A DNA stretch of 23,097 bases, from positions 1-23,097 of IMG/VR virus record IMGVR_UViG_3300030108_003424; one strand, 5' to 3'. Within the stretch, counting starts at the first letter, position 1. Each line of letters starts with the position of its first letter. The notes under the pieces were generated by a model. That model was not told where the DNA came from. It worked only from the letters and a program-made list of their open reading frames with translations, and ran no database searches. Of this stretch, positions 14,880 through 21,095 are shown piece after piece. This DNA is from a virus. Both the position numbers and the translations under genes were made by a program.

Positions 14880-15046
14880 CGTTCTATATCTTCAACAGCT
14901 ATCGTTTCATCTAACATACCTACTACAATTACTCCATATTCTTCTGCTTGTTCTTCAGCTTCTTCAAAAGATTCAGCAACGATATTAGGACCTTCGTGAA
15001 TAGTTCCTCTAAACCTAAATTCTGTAAGGAATATTTTTAAAGACAT
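14858..15046 (-). CDS. Small acidic protein, unknown function
   Basis: 62 aa, acidic, no signal peptide or membrane helix. The N-terminus (MSLKIFLTEFRFRGTIHEG) looks like a beta-strand followed by an acidic helix (ESFEEAEEQAEEYG) and a second strand (VIVVGML), suggesting a small alpha/beta fold. I do not recognise the family. It is certain as a gene only by fit: start and stop overlap both neighbours (TAATG with the upstream gene, 22 bases with the downstream one) and no other frame is open on this strand. Confidence 0.72.
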   Translation of the reverse strand: MSLKIFLTEFRFRGTIHEGPNIVAESFEEAEEQAEEYGVIVVGMLDETIAVEDIERCKPILH

Positions 15047-15393
15047 TAATCACCGCCTTTAAAGTTTTTACTTTGTCCTGAAGTACCTGCGTAAATACCA
15101 AAAACTGCTGCCATGGCTCCTACTACGATTGATACTAATGCTGATTGTTCTAGGTTAGGTTCTGGTAATTCCATAAACCAAATAACAACTTTGTAAAGGA
15201 GTACGATATAAACACTTACAAAAATTCTAGGAAAAATACGCCATGCGTCTATAGTTTTAGCTAAATGTACCCAGTTTATATAAGGGTTTTCTCCTTTATT
15301 ATTAGGCGTAACATCTATATCTAATTCTAATTTCTTTTTTATTGGGGGTTCTCTTTCAACTATAGCGTTATCAGTTATTATCTTTTCTTCCAT
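15046..15393 (-). CDS. Two-helix membrane protein, holin candidate
   Basis: 115 aa: a hydrophilic N-terminus of about 50 residues, then two membrane helices (about 53-76, IFPRIFVSVYIVLLYKVVIWF; and 84-107, SALVSIVVGAMAAVFGIYAG) and a short KNFKGGD tail. Two helices, small size and the position near lysozyme and the coiled-coil membrane proteins make it a holin candidate, but similar proteins in marine phages are generally left as unknown. The ATG at 15393 has GAGG seven bases upstream and overlaps the nuclease gene by 16 bases. Confidence 0.78.
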   Translation of the reverse strand: MEEKIITDNAIVEREPPIKKKLELDIDVTPNNKGENPYINWVHLAKTIDAWRIFPRIFVSVYIVLLYKVVIWFMELPEPNLEQSALVSIVVGAMAAVFGIYAGTSGQSKNFKGGD

Positions 15394-15821
15394 GATGTAT
15401 CCTCTACTGGTGTAAATAAACCTAACTCGATAAGTTTAGCTCTATTAAGTAAATGGGTTTCTTCTACCTCTTGTTTATTTTGTCCATAATATGCTACTGC
15501 ATAATAACCATCAACCATAGCTTTATTTATATCTACGCCATCACAAACTACGGTGCCTAATACTCTACCGTATTTACCGCGGGAGTCTTTTAATTCTGTT
15601 CTAATAATTACTTGTTCTGCAGTATTTATAGCGTTTTGTAAATACGCTGCAGCTAATTTACCTCTAACTTTTTCGTCTTTATTTCTGGTTCTAGACTCTG
15701 GAGTATCAATAGCATATAATCTAACTCTAGTTTTAAAAGAAACATCAAAACCTAAATCTAAAATAACGTCTATAGTATCACCATCAACAACACGTTCTAC
15801 TGTACAGCTATATTCATACAT
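15378..15821 (-). CDS. Thermonuclease (staphylococcal-nuclease-like)
   Basis: SNase/thermonuclease-fold protein, predicted calcium-dependent cleavage of DNA or RNA. Motifs from the start at 15821: VERVVDGDTIDVILDLG (metal-binding Asp), RLYAIDTPESR (first catalytic Arg and Asp/Glu), KVRGKLAAAYL, and DSRGKYGRVLGTV (second catalytic Arg region). The length of 147 aa is typical of the bare domain. There is no signal peptide, so it acts in the cytoplasm of the infected cell unless released at lysis. I chose the ATG at 15821 because it has GAGG five bases upstream and begins right at the domain; the longer frame to 15914 would run back over most of the preceding basic-protein gene. Possible jobs are host DNA degradation or nucleotide salvage. 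Confidence 0.92.
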   Translation of the reverse strand: MYEYSCTVERVVDGDTIDVILDLGFDVSFKTRVRLYAIDTPESRTRNKDEKVRGKLAAAYLQNAINTAEQVIIRTELKDSRGKYGRVLGTVVCDGVDINKAMVDGYYAVAYYGQNKQEVEETHLLNRAKLIELGLFTPVEDTSWKKR

Positions 15822-16002
15822 TCCTGCCTCGCTTTTTAGTAGTAGTTCTTGCTTGTCTAAAGTTCTTTTTACTTGGTGCACCTTTACTTCCTGGTTTACG
15901 CATACGTTCACCACTACCCGCTTTTATACGTCTACGTTTTGCATGAATATTTGCCCACAATCCTGGACGTTTACTTTTACCTTTTTTACTATGTTTTGGC
16001 AT
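15814..16002 (-). CDS. Small basic protein, unknown function
   Basis: 62 aa, extremely rich in Lys and Arg (MPKHSKKGKSKRPGLWANIHAKR... RMRKPGSKGAPSKKNF). Similar short proteins with GLWANIHAKRxRIKxGSGERMRKPG are familiar to me from marine phage genomes, with no known function. The start ATG follows immediately on the stop of the preceding gene (TAAATG). It may bind DNA or be packaged with it, which is inference from charge. Confidence 0.82.
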   Translation of the reverse strand: MPKHSKKGKSKRPGLWANIHAKRRRIKAGSGERMRKPGSKGAPSKKNFRQARTTTKKRGRNV

Positions 16003-16287
16003 TTAACACTTCCATCTTCTTCTTGCTTGTCTCAACCTAGAATTAGGATTTTTTGCGGCTTTAGGAAACTTTTTCATTTGTCCTGCTGATCTAGCACAAA
16101 ACGATTTACGTCTCTTAGCTGCTTTACTACCTTTTTTGACTTTACCAGTAACAGCGGTTTTTAATTTACTTCCAGGATTCATACGTCTATACGCTTTTAC
16201 CCCTGCAGCAGTCATACCCGCACCTTTTTTAGTAGGTCTAAAATTCTTTTTATTACGTTTAGGCATTTTCGCCTGTTTTCTAGGCAC
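16003..16287 (-). CDS. Small basic protein with SFCARS motif, unknown function
   Basis: 94 aa from the preferred start, about one third Lys/Arg. Contains KKGAGMTAAGVKAYRR, NPGSKLKTAVTGKV and AAKRRKSFCARSAGQM followed by FPKAAKNPNSRLRQARRRW. This whole pattern is a conserved marine/cyanophage-type family without known function. The cysteines of SFCARS and the C-terminal WKC could bind metal. Start: GTG at 16287 with GGAG eight bases upstream gives MPRKQAKMPKRNK; ATG at 16266 is possible, while the long frame to 16323 overlaps the previous gene by 44 bases without a ribosome site. Confidence 0.82.
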   Translation of the reverse strand: MPRKQAKMPKRNKKNFRPTKKGAGMTAAGVKAYRRMNPGSKLKTAVTGKVKKGSKAAKRRKSFCARSAGQMKKFPKAAKNPNSRLRQARRRWKC

Positions 16288-16585
16288 GTCTTTTTCTCCT
16301 TCTTGTGGTTTTCTTTTTAGCAAACGTTCTTACATTAGTTGGTTTGCCTCCTGGATTACCTGCTGCTCTTTTTCTACGTACTGCACTTTTACGTTGTGCT
16401 GCAGTCATGCTTCTAGCTTTAGCTCTGGGAACACATTTAGGGTATTTTCTTTTAGATTTACCTTTAGCAGATTTACGCCCACATTTTTGAAACTTACCTT
16501 TTTTCTTAGGAGCACCTATATCAACCCAATCACCTTTAGGTCCTTTACCAAACCACTCTGTTAATCCACCTTTAGGTTTTGCCAC
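16280..16585 (-). CDS. Small basic protein with EWFG/CGRKSAKG motifs, unknown function
   Basis: 101 aa, strongly basic. It begins AKPKGGLTEWFGKGPKGDWVD and continues IGAPKKKGKFQKCGRKSA, KRKYPKCVPRAKARSMT and GNPGGKPTNVRTF. The two conserved cysteines (KCGRK, KCVPR) with aromatic and basic surroundings resemble a small zinc- or nucleic-acid-binding module; I recognise the family as a recurrent marine-phage protein of unknown role. Starts with GTG at 16585, with GAGG seven bases upstream, inside the end of the preceding gene (14-base overlap). Confidence 0.85.
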   Translation of the reverse strand: MAKPKGGLTEWFGKGPKGDWVDIGAPKKKGKFQKCGRKSAKGKSKRKYPKCVPRAKARSMTAAQRKSAVRRKRAAGNPGGKPTNVRTFAKKKTTRRRKRRA

Positions 16586-16874
16586 TTTTTTTCCTCGCTT
16601 TCCTAATAGCTTCTTTTCCGCGTTTAAAAATACTAACTACTTGTGTTTTACCCATGACTTTAGCTCTTTGTTCACCAACGGTAAGTATTTGTATTTTTCT
16701 AGCAAAAGGTTTTTTAACCTTTTTAACTTTAGCAACTGTTGCTCTAGCATCAGCAGGTGTTGCAAACTTAATTTTAACAGTGTCTTTAGGATTTTCATCT
16801 GTATATAACCTTCTACCAGACCCTTTTGGTTTTTTACCTGTGCCTTTTTTAGGGTCGCGTTTTTTCTTAGGCAT
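16572..16874 (-). CDS. Small basic protein, unknown function
   Basis: 100 aa, basic. The N-terminus PKKKRDPKKGTGKKPKGSGR is followed by RLYTDENPKDTVKIKF, an AxDAR/T helix and a second basic helix. The first half is well conserved in marine phage proteins of unknown function that I recall; the second half looks diverged. The start ATG shares a base with the stop of the preceding gene (TAATG). Confidence 0.84.
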   Translation of the reverse strand: MPKKKRDPKKGTGKKPKGSGRRLYTDENPKDTVKIKFATPADARATVAKVKKVKKPFARKIQILTVGEQRAKVMGKTQVVSIFKRGKEAIRKARKKSGKT

Positions 16875-17053
16875 TATTTATAGCCACCACCACGTTTCTT
16901 ATACGTACGTACTAACCAACCATTAGCATAAGCACTTGGATAAACTTTAAATTTACGTTTAGCTTCCGCTTTTACTCTTGCATATAATGCAGGATTAGTT
17001 GGCGTAGCTCCTTTTTTCTTTTTAGTTGTTTTCTTTTTCTTTTTTGCGGGCAT
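16874..17053 (-). CDS. Very small Lys-rich protein with YPSAYANGWLVR motif
   Basis: 59 aa, read directly from the sequence: lysine-rich head (MPAKKKKKTTKKKKG), then NPALYARVKAEAKRKFKVYP and SAYANGWLVRTYKKRGGGYK. The YPSAYANGxLVxxYxxRGG element is a well-known small module in phages and large DNA viruses, function unknown. The start ATG at 17053 has GAGG nine bases upstream, and the stop overlaps the next start (TAATG). Clear gene despite its length. Confidence 0.87.
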   Translation of the reverse strand: MPAKKKKKTTKKKKGATPTNPALYARVKAEAKRKFKVYPSAYANGWLVRTYKKRGGGYK

Positions 17054-17056
17054 AGT

Positions 17057-17227
17057 TTATTTCCTCTTTTTAATTGGTTTTCTTTTAGTTACTTTTTTTG
17101 CTGAACCATATCTAGTTTTTTGATCTTTATTGATTTTTTCTAGTTTTTTAGCTTGTTCTGCGTGTAACTTACTAGCTTTTTTCAACGCTTTTACAATCTC
17201 ATTTAAATCTTTAGTGTAATGTGGCAT
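17057..17227 (-). CDS. Very small Lys-rich helical protein, unknown function
   Basis: 56 aa, read directly: MPHYTKDLNEIVKALKKASK, a charged helix (LHAEQAKKLEKINKDQK) and a basic end (KKVTKRKPIKKRK). Likely a single amphipathic helix or coiled coil with a nucleic-acid-binding tail. The start lies one base after the stop of the 224-aa gene and the stop is three bases before the next gene, so it fits an otherwise unexplained gap exactly. No family recognised with confidence. Confidence 0.78.
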   Translation of the reverse strand: MPHYTKDLNEIVKALKKASKLHAEQAKKLEKINKDQKTRYGSAKKVTKRKPIKKRK

Positions 17228-17228
17228 T

Positions 17229-17903
17229 TTAATCTTCGTATAAATTATTAAATGTAATTGCAGGGTCTAAATAACTTTCATGACCTTCAGCAGAGTGTAC
17301 CCACTGAGAGGGTTTAAAGTCAGGTGCTCCATCACCTGTTACCCATAAAGCAGGACTTGTTGCTCTAACTCTGTTGTTAGGCAAAGCAACAAAGTTGCCT
17401 TTCCACTTACAATCTTCAGTTATATATAACACATGAGATTGTTTATGTTGAGCAGGGTCATCAGCAATATCGCTATCAGTATAGTCTACGGTAAACATAT
17501 AACGACCAGTATAAAACTCGCCGTCTATTTTACAAAGCCAAGGACTAGAACTGACTCTATCCATAATCACTATAGAATGGTTTCTTGATTCACAATCCCA
17601 AGGTTGAGCTAAATGATCTTCCATTGGTTCTGGGAAATCCTGACTAGGAATATCGGCAACTAATGCTTGTATTGGCATTCTAGCCCACATAGCACCGCCG
17701 TGGATATTACCTTCGTCATTATCGTCACAATTAGCTTCTTCTCCAGTAAAAACTACTTGAAAACTTAATGATCTATCAGGAATAGTAGTAACTGCTATTG
17801 CTAGTGCATGAATATACTCATCTTGGTATTCTTCATGGTTTTTAGTAAACTCTCGTCTAACCCAACATTTAAAATGCGGGATGTTACTTATTAAATAAGG
17901 CAT
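17229..17903 (-). CDS. Conserved phage protein of unknown function (224 aa)
   Basis: A conserved hypothetical of marine phages by my recollection: it starts MPYLISNIPHFKCWVRREFT and has YIHALAIAV, SFQVVFTGEE, GGAMWARMPIQALV, a central GEFYTGRYMFTVDY and ALPNNRVRATSPALW. Rich in Trp, His and acidic residues, no membrane segment, no recognised catalytic motif. It is the only mid-sized, non-basic gene within the run of small lysine-rich proteins. A structural role (capsid decoration or tail accessory) is possible but not shown. Ends one base before the 56-aa gene. Confidence 0.85.
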   Translation of the reverse strand: MPYLISNIPHFKCWVRREFTKNHEEYQDEYIHALAIAVTTIPDRSLSFQVVFTGEEANCDDNDEGNIHGGAMWARMPIQALVADIPSQDFPEPMEDHLAQPWDCESRNHSIVIMDRVSSSPWLCKIDGEFYTGRYMFTVDYTDSDIADDPAQHKQSHVLYITEDCKWKGNFVALPNNRVRATSPALWVTGDGAPDFKPSQWVHSAEGHESYLDPAITFNNLYED

Positions 17904-17906
17904 AGC

Positions 17907-18074
17907 TTATTTCTTTTTCTTTTTAAGAATTTTACGTTTTTTAGATTTTTTTCTTAAAGAACCGCCCTTAGACATTTTCCTTAAAGAACCACCTTTAGAC
18001 ATTTTCCTTAAAGAACCGCCCTTAGACATTTTCCTTAAAGAACCACCTTTAGATTTACGTTTGTGCATTGGCAT
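17907..18074 (-). CDS. Tiny Lys/Gly repeat protein
   Basis: 55 aa, almost entirely four copies of SKGGSLRKM (the last ending RKK) between basic ends. The start ATG at 18074 has a perfect AGGAGG six bases upstream, and that site also forms the last codons and stop of lysozyme (KGG-stop). The longer frame to 18140 lacks a ribosome site. The charge (about half Lys/Arg) suggests nucleic-acid binding or condensation. Strong translation is implied by the ribosome site; function unknown. Confidence 0.82.
   Translation of the reverse strand: MPMHKRKSKGGSLRKMSKGGSLRKMSKGGSLRKMSKGGSLRKKSKKRKILKKKKK
17953..18060. repeat. Four 27-bp tandem repeats in an A-B-A-B order
   Basis: Units at 17953-17979, 17980-18006, 18007-18033 and 18034-18060. 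Units 1 and 3 are identical; units 2 and 4 share two substitutions (ACCACCTTT in place of ACCGCCCTT), and unit 4 diverges in its last bases. The order fits a 27-bp duplication, divergence, then a 54-bp duplication. The length is a multiple of three, so each unit adds nine residues. Confidence 0.95.
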
Positions 18075-18076
18075 AA

Positions 18077-18520
18077 TTAACCTCCTTTTAATACACGTTT
18101 TTGTAATCTTACTGCTCTTTGTTTGACTTGTGTAGCCCAACGACTATCCATCATTTCCGTAGCAGCAAGTTCCCAGTTTCTTTCAGATAACGCTGTTAAA
18201 AATTTTTTAAACTTTTTTAATCGCGTAATACCTAAATTGAAACACATATTAGCTAACACTAATTGTATATCATCTGGTAACTCTCGCCACCAAGATAAAC
18301 TCCTATCTAACTCTTTAAAAACTATTTCTATATCGTTTTTAAAACACTCGTTAATTCTTTTAGTAGATATGGGTGTACCAACAGGTTCTCCCCATTCTTT
18401 GTCTTTATCTGTTATTAAGTGTCCTATTCCAAAAGTATGGTAACCAAGATGATCTAAATAAATTTCGTTTATACAACCCTCATCGACTTTTAATTCTTCT
18501 CTAAGTTTTTCTATGTTCAT
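18077..18520 (-). CDS. T4-type lysozyme (glycoside hydrolase family 24 endolysin)
   Basis: Muramidase that cleaves peptidoglycan at lysis. 147 aa. The catalytic triad of T4 lysozyme (Glu11, Asp20, Thr26) is matched by Glu14, Asp23 and Thr29 with identical spacing (VDEG, YLDHLGYHTFGIGHLI). The C-terminal lobe is also recognisable (ANMCFNLG, FLTALSERNWELAATEMMDS, RWATQVKQRAVRL). No signal peptide or signal-anchor, so it needs a holin to cross the inner membrane; candidates are the small membrane proteins at 14323-15393. The start is the ATG at 18520, two bases after the preceding stop. Confidence 0.96.
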   Translation of the reverse strand: MNIEKLREELKVDEGCINEIYLDHLGYHTFGIGHLITDKDKEWGEPVGTPISTKRINECFKNDIEIVFKELDRSLSWWRELPDDIQLVLANMCFNLGITRLKKFKKFLTALSERNWELAATEMMDSRWATQVKQRAVRLQKRVLKGG

Positions 18521-18522
18521 AA

Positions 18523-18849
18523 TTACTGAATAGGTATAGTGGTAGCTCCTGCTAAAGAAACCGTAACTTTGCCAAGTGCTGTTGTACCTTGTGTACCTTT
18601 TTCTGTACCTGTATAAATATCAACCCATTGTTCTCCTGTCCAAAGTTGTATTTGGTTTGTTGATAAATTCCAAATTAAATCTCCTGTTCTAAAACTTGTA
18701 GAATTTCTTTGTTCTTCTGTAAAGTTATTAGTCGAACCAACATCTACTTTATTTAAGCTAAGTTCTAAGATTCTTACTAATCTATTAAATATCTCAGGAG
18801 ACAGTTCATTTTGAGCAAAAGGTAATTTAGTTTCTAATATTTTAGCCAT
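18523..18849 (-). CDS. Small tail-associated structural protein (putative)
   Basis: 108 aa. N-terminal LETKLPFAQNELSPEIFNRL is helical; the middle (TGDLIWNLSTNQIQLWTGEQW) has the strand-turn pattern seen in short phage fibre-tip or fibre-attachment proteins, and the end (GKVTVSLAGATTIPIQ) is beta-rich. The start overlaps the stop of the gp10-like gene by one base (TAATG). The position right behind the tail protein suggests a small tail accessory; similar proteins are common in marine phages but not characterised as far as I know. Confidence 0.78.
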   Translation of the reverse strand: MAKILETKLPFAQNELSPEIFNRLVRILELSLNKVDVGSTNNFTEEQRNSTSFRTGDLIWNLSTNQIQLWTGEQWVDIYTGTEKGTQGTTALGKVTVSLAGATTIPIQ

Positions 18850-20726
18850 TATCTTTTACCGTCAGGTTGTGTTTCTATACGTGTTGCCCCTACTTTAAAC
18901 CCTAGTCCTGTTACAGTAGTGTCTGTATCATCAGATTGAATTCTTAATACTGCTTGTCTACCTCTAACTCTAGTATCTATTTTAGTTGTTACTGAGGTAC
19001 AAGAACCAGTAGCTCCTACGCTTAAATCTTCTCCAGGAAAATTTCTTTTCTTTAAAACTAAATTTACTTTTTGTCCAGAAGCACCTGTGCTTCCTGTGCC
19101 ATTAAAAGTTACATCAGGTATTATTCTACTAACAAACTGAAACTCATCTCCTTCACCTAAATCGAAATCACTAGACTCTATAAAAACATTAGTCATAGCA
19201 TTTCCATCATCATCATTACCTAATTCATGATCAAATAAATAATTAGAAGAAGTTGCTTTAGGGTTAGCAAAAATACCTTCATCTAACCAAGCTGTTCTAG
19301 AAAGTTCTCCTATCATCCAAACATTTTCTTCATAATTATAAGTAACGTATTTGTCTATAGTATTAGAACCTGCCGAGCAATAAAACCAACCTACTTCACT
19401 AAATTCTTTATTTAAAAAACCGAAGGTTTGGTAACTTTGTGTTTCGTTTATATTACCAAAAACATGTTCTTCTACAGAACACGGTAGTTTTACTACAGAA
19501 CCTGCATAATTATAAAAACCTTTTTTATCCATCCAAAACACTCCTTTAGACGTGTTTATCATGGCGTTAGGACCTATAGACCCCACTCCTTCGTTTATTA
19601 AATTAACACCAAAAGTAAATGGTTGTCCTATAAAAGACATAGAAAATAATGCAGTGTCTGTCCAAATTAATATTTCTTGTCTAGTTCTAATAGCTCCTAC
19701 TATTTGAGAACCAGAAGAAAGTCTTAAAGAACCTGCAGTATTTGTTGTTTTTGGCTCCCACTCAGCAACATTCTCTTGATCACTAAACGCTATAAATAGA
19801 GGGTCTATTGCTCCTGTTCTAGCCGTGCCTGAAGCATTTAACGGGTCTGCTCCAAAACAAATTACGTGTCTATCTACATCTGAAACCATTGTTTGTAATG
19901 CAAGTGTGGGGGCTAAGTTAGCTCCTGCTAAATCAGTTAAAGCTACCGCTCTATTGTTAGTGCCATTAGTTTTATCCCAATAATAAACACTACCTCCTCT
20001 AACATTTATTAATAAATCTTCACCAAAATTATCATGTGTCCATAAACGTAATTGATTATTACCCCCCAACGAAGAAGAACTTCCCCAACTGCCTGATCCC
20101 CAAGCGTCTGCTCCCCAACCAGTAGCGGGTACATAAACATCTAAACCTACGTTTATTTGGTAAACTCCGTCAACTCCTGAACCTCCGTTTCCTGTATCAC
20201 TACTATTAGCGGTAACAGTAACTCCAGAAGTATTTTTAGCGGTTATAGTATACGTATTAGCGGTAGGTACTGTTTCTACTTCATATTCTTGATTTAGAAC
20301 ATTAGAGTTTATATTACCGCCTAAACTTACTGCTCCTGATAAAGTTACAAAATCTCCTTGAACAGCACCGTGTGAGGAATCAGTAACTGTTAAAGTGCTA
20401 GAGCCATTAGTCGCTGCAAAAGTTATTGAATCAGTACTGGTTTTTCTAATAGGGGTGATGTCGTTAAAATCGGTGCCGTCTAATATGTAATATTTTACCG
20501 TTGTGCCTAACCCAAGATATTTAGTTCCATCTATCGCAACCCAAGCATGTAACCCTCTACCTGTGCCTAAGTAAGTAGAAGAAGTAGCTTTAGTCCAACC
20601 ACCTATTTTTTCGGGTAATCCTTTTTTAAAACGAACTAAATTACTATCAAACCAACCACCTTCGTTAGCATAAGCAGTAGCTTCTTTATTAATTCCTGGT
20701 CTAAATATTAATTTCTGCAAAGGCAT
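18849..20726 (-). CDS. P22 gp10-like tail/DNA stabilisation protein
   Basis: 625 aa. The N-terminus PLQKLIFRPGINKEATAYAN followed by GGWFDSNLVRFKKGLPEKIGGW is typical of the P22 gp10-type packaged-DNA stabilisation (tail-hub) proteins of short-tailed phages: a protein that closes the portal after packaging. Further support comes from the repeating beta-propeller-like pattern (LWTHDNFGEDLLINVRGGSVYYWD, HVICFGADP, LIWTDTALFSMSF, VFWMDKKGFYNYAG). An insert at about residues 105-190 (TVTDSSHGAVQGDFVTLSG ... YTITAKNTSG) resembles an Ig-like surface domain. The ATG at 20726 follows a 22-base gap. No other gene in the window fits this role. Homology is from motif memory. Confidence 0.85.
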   Translation of the reverse strand: MPLQKLIFRPGINKEATAYANEGGWFDSNLVRFKKGLPEKIGGWTKATSSTYLGTGRGLHAWVAIDGTKYLGLGTTVKYYILDGTDFNDITPIRKTSTDSITFAATNGSSTLTVTDSSHGAVQGDFVTLSGAVSLGGNINSNVLNQEYEVETVPTANTYTITAKNTSGVTVTANSSDTGNGGSGVDGVYQINVGLDVYVPATGWGADAWGSGSWGSSSSLGGNNQLRLWTHDNFGEDLLINVRGGSVYYWDKTNGTNNRAVALTDLAGANLAPTLALQTMVSDVDRHVICFGADPLNASGTARTGAIDPLFIAFSDQENVAEWEPKTTNTAGSLRLSSGSQIVGAIRTRQEILIWTDTALFSMSFIGQPFTFGVNLINEGVGSIGPNAMINTSKGVFWMDKKGFYNYAGSVVKLPCSVEEHVFGNINETQSYQTFGFLNKEFSEVGWFYCSAGSNTIDKYVTYNYEENVWMIGELSRTAWLDEGIFANPKATSSNYLFDHELGNDDDGNAMTNVFIESSDFDLGEGDEFQFVSRIIPDVTFNGTGSTGASGQKVNLVLKKRNFPGEDLSVGATGSCTSVTTKIDTRVRGRQAVLRIQSDDTDTTVTGLGFKVGATRIETQPDGKR

Positions 20727-20748
20727 AGCTCATCGTATTATATCGGTA

Positions 20749-21093
20749 TTACGTTAAAGTTTTTGTTACAGATGTTGGTGTAACTTTTTCTGCTATTTCA
20801 GCATCTAAAGAAGCTTTCATTTCAGTAACTTTATCGCTACCTAATGCAGTTTCAACCCAGCCCTGAACATCGCTTGTTTTTAAACTAGACCAATTAATAA
20901 AAGATGACAGGTCAGAAGTATCTAAAGTTTGACTGCCGTACACTGTTGCTGTTTGAAAATTATCTTCAGAGTCTTTATTAGTGTCATCGGTAGCTGTCAG
21001 TCGCCAATGCACATTATGTACTACGTTTGATTTTCCGCTTTTTGTGGGGTAGGTATCACAAGTTGAAACATCCCATGCGTATGATATTGCCAT
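20749..21093 (-). CDS. Small phage structural protein, DUF7936-like
   Basis: 114 aa. Begins MAISYAWDVSTCDTYP, continues with VVHNVHWRLTATDD, TATVYGSQTLD, WVETALGSDKVTEMKASLDA and a C-terminal KTLT. This order (short strand, NVHW strand, then a helix with KVTxxKASLxxxI) is that of a widespread small phage protein family that I believe is named DUF7936; it is often located next to tail fibre genes. Function unknown, probably virion-associated. Two bases separate it from the fibre gene. Confidence 0.82.
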   Translation of the reverse strand: MAISYAWDVSTCDTYPTKSGKSNVVHNVHWRLTATDDTNKDSEDNFQTATVYGSQTLDTSDLSSFINWSSLKTSDVQGWVETALGSDKVTEMKASLDAEIAEKVTPTSVTKTLT

Positions 21094-21095
21094 TT

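Noticed and set aside
14858-15046. The 62-aa acidic protein as CsgE
   Set aside because: CsgE is a longer secreted protein with a signal peptide; this one has neither the length nor a signal sequence.
15553-16564. Long plus-strand frames opposite the basic-protein and nuclease genes
   Set aside because: Rich in Phe, Ser, Thr and Cys, as expected from reverse-reading Lys/Arg-rich codons; the minus-strand frames carry known motifs.
17953-18060. CRISPR array
   Set aside because: Repeats are directly adjacent without spacers, in frame, and encode a nine-residue unit; this is a coding tandem repeat.
20737-20742. TATAAT upstream of the gp10-like gene
   Set aside because: No acceptable -35 at 16-18 bases, and the implied start would leave only a few bases of leader; probably chance in AT-rich DNA.
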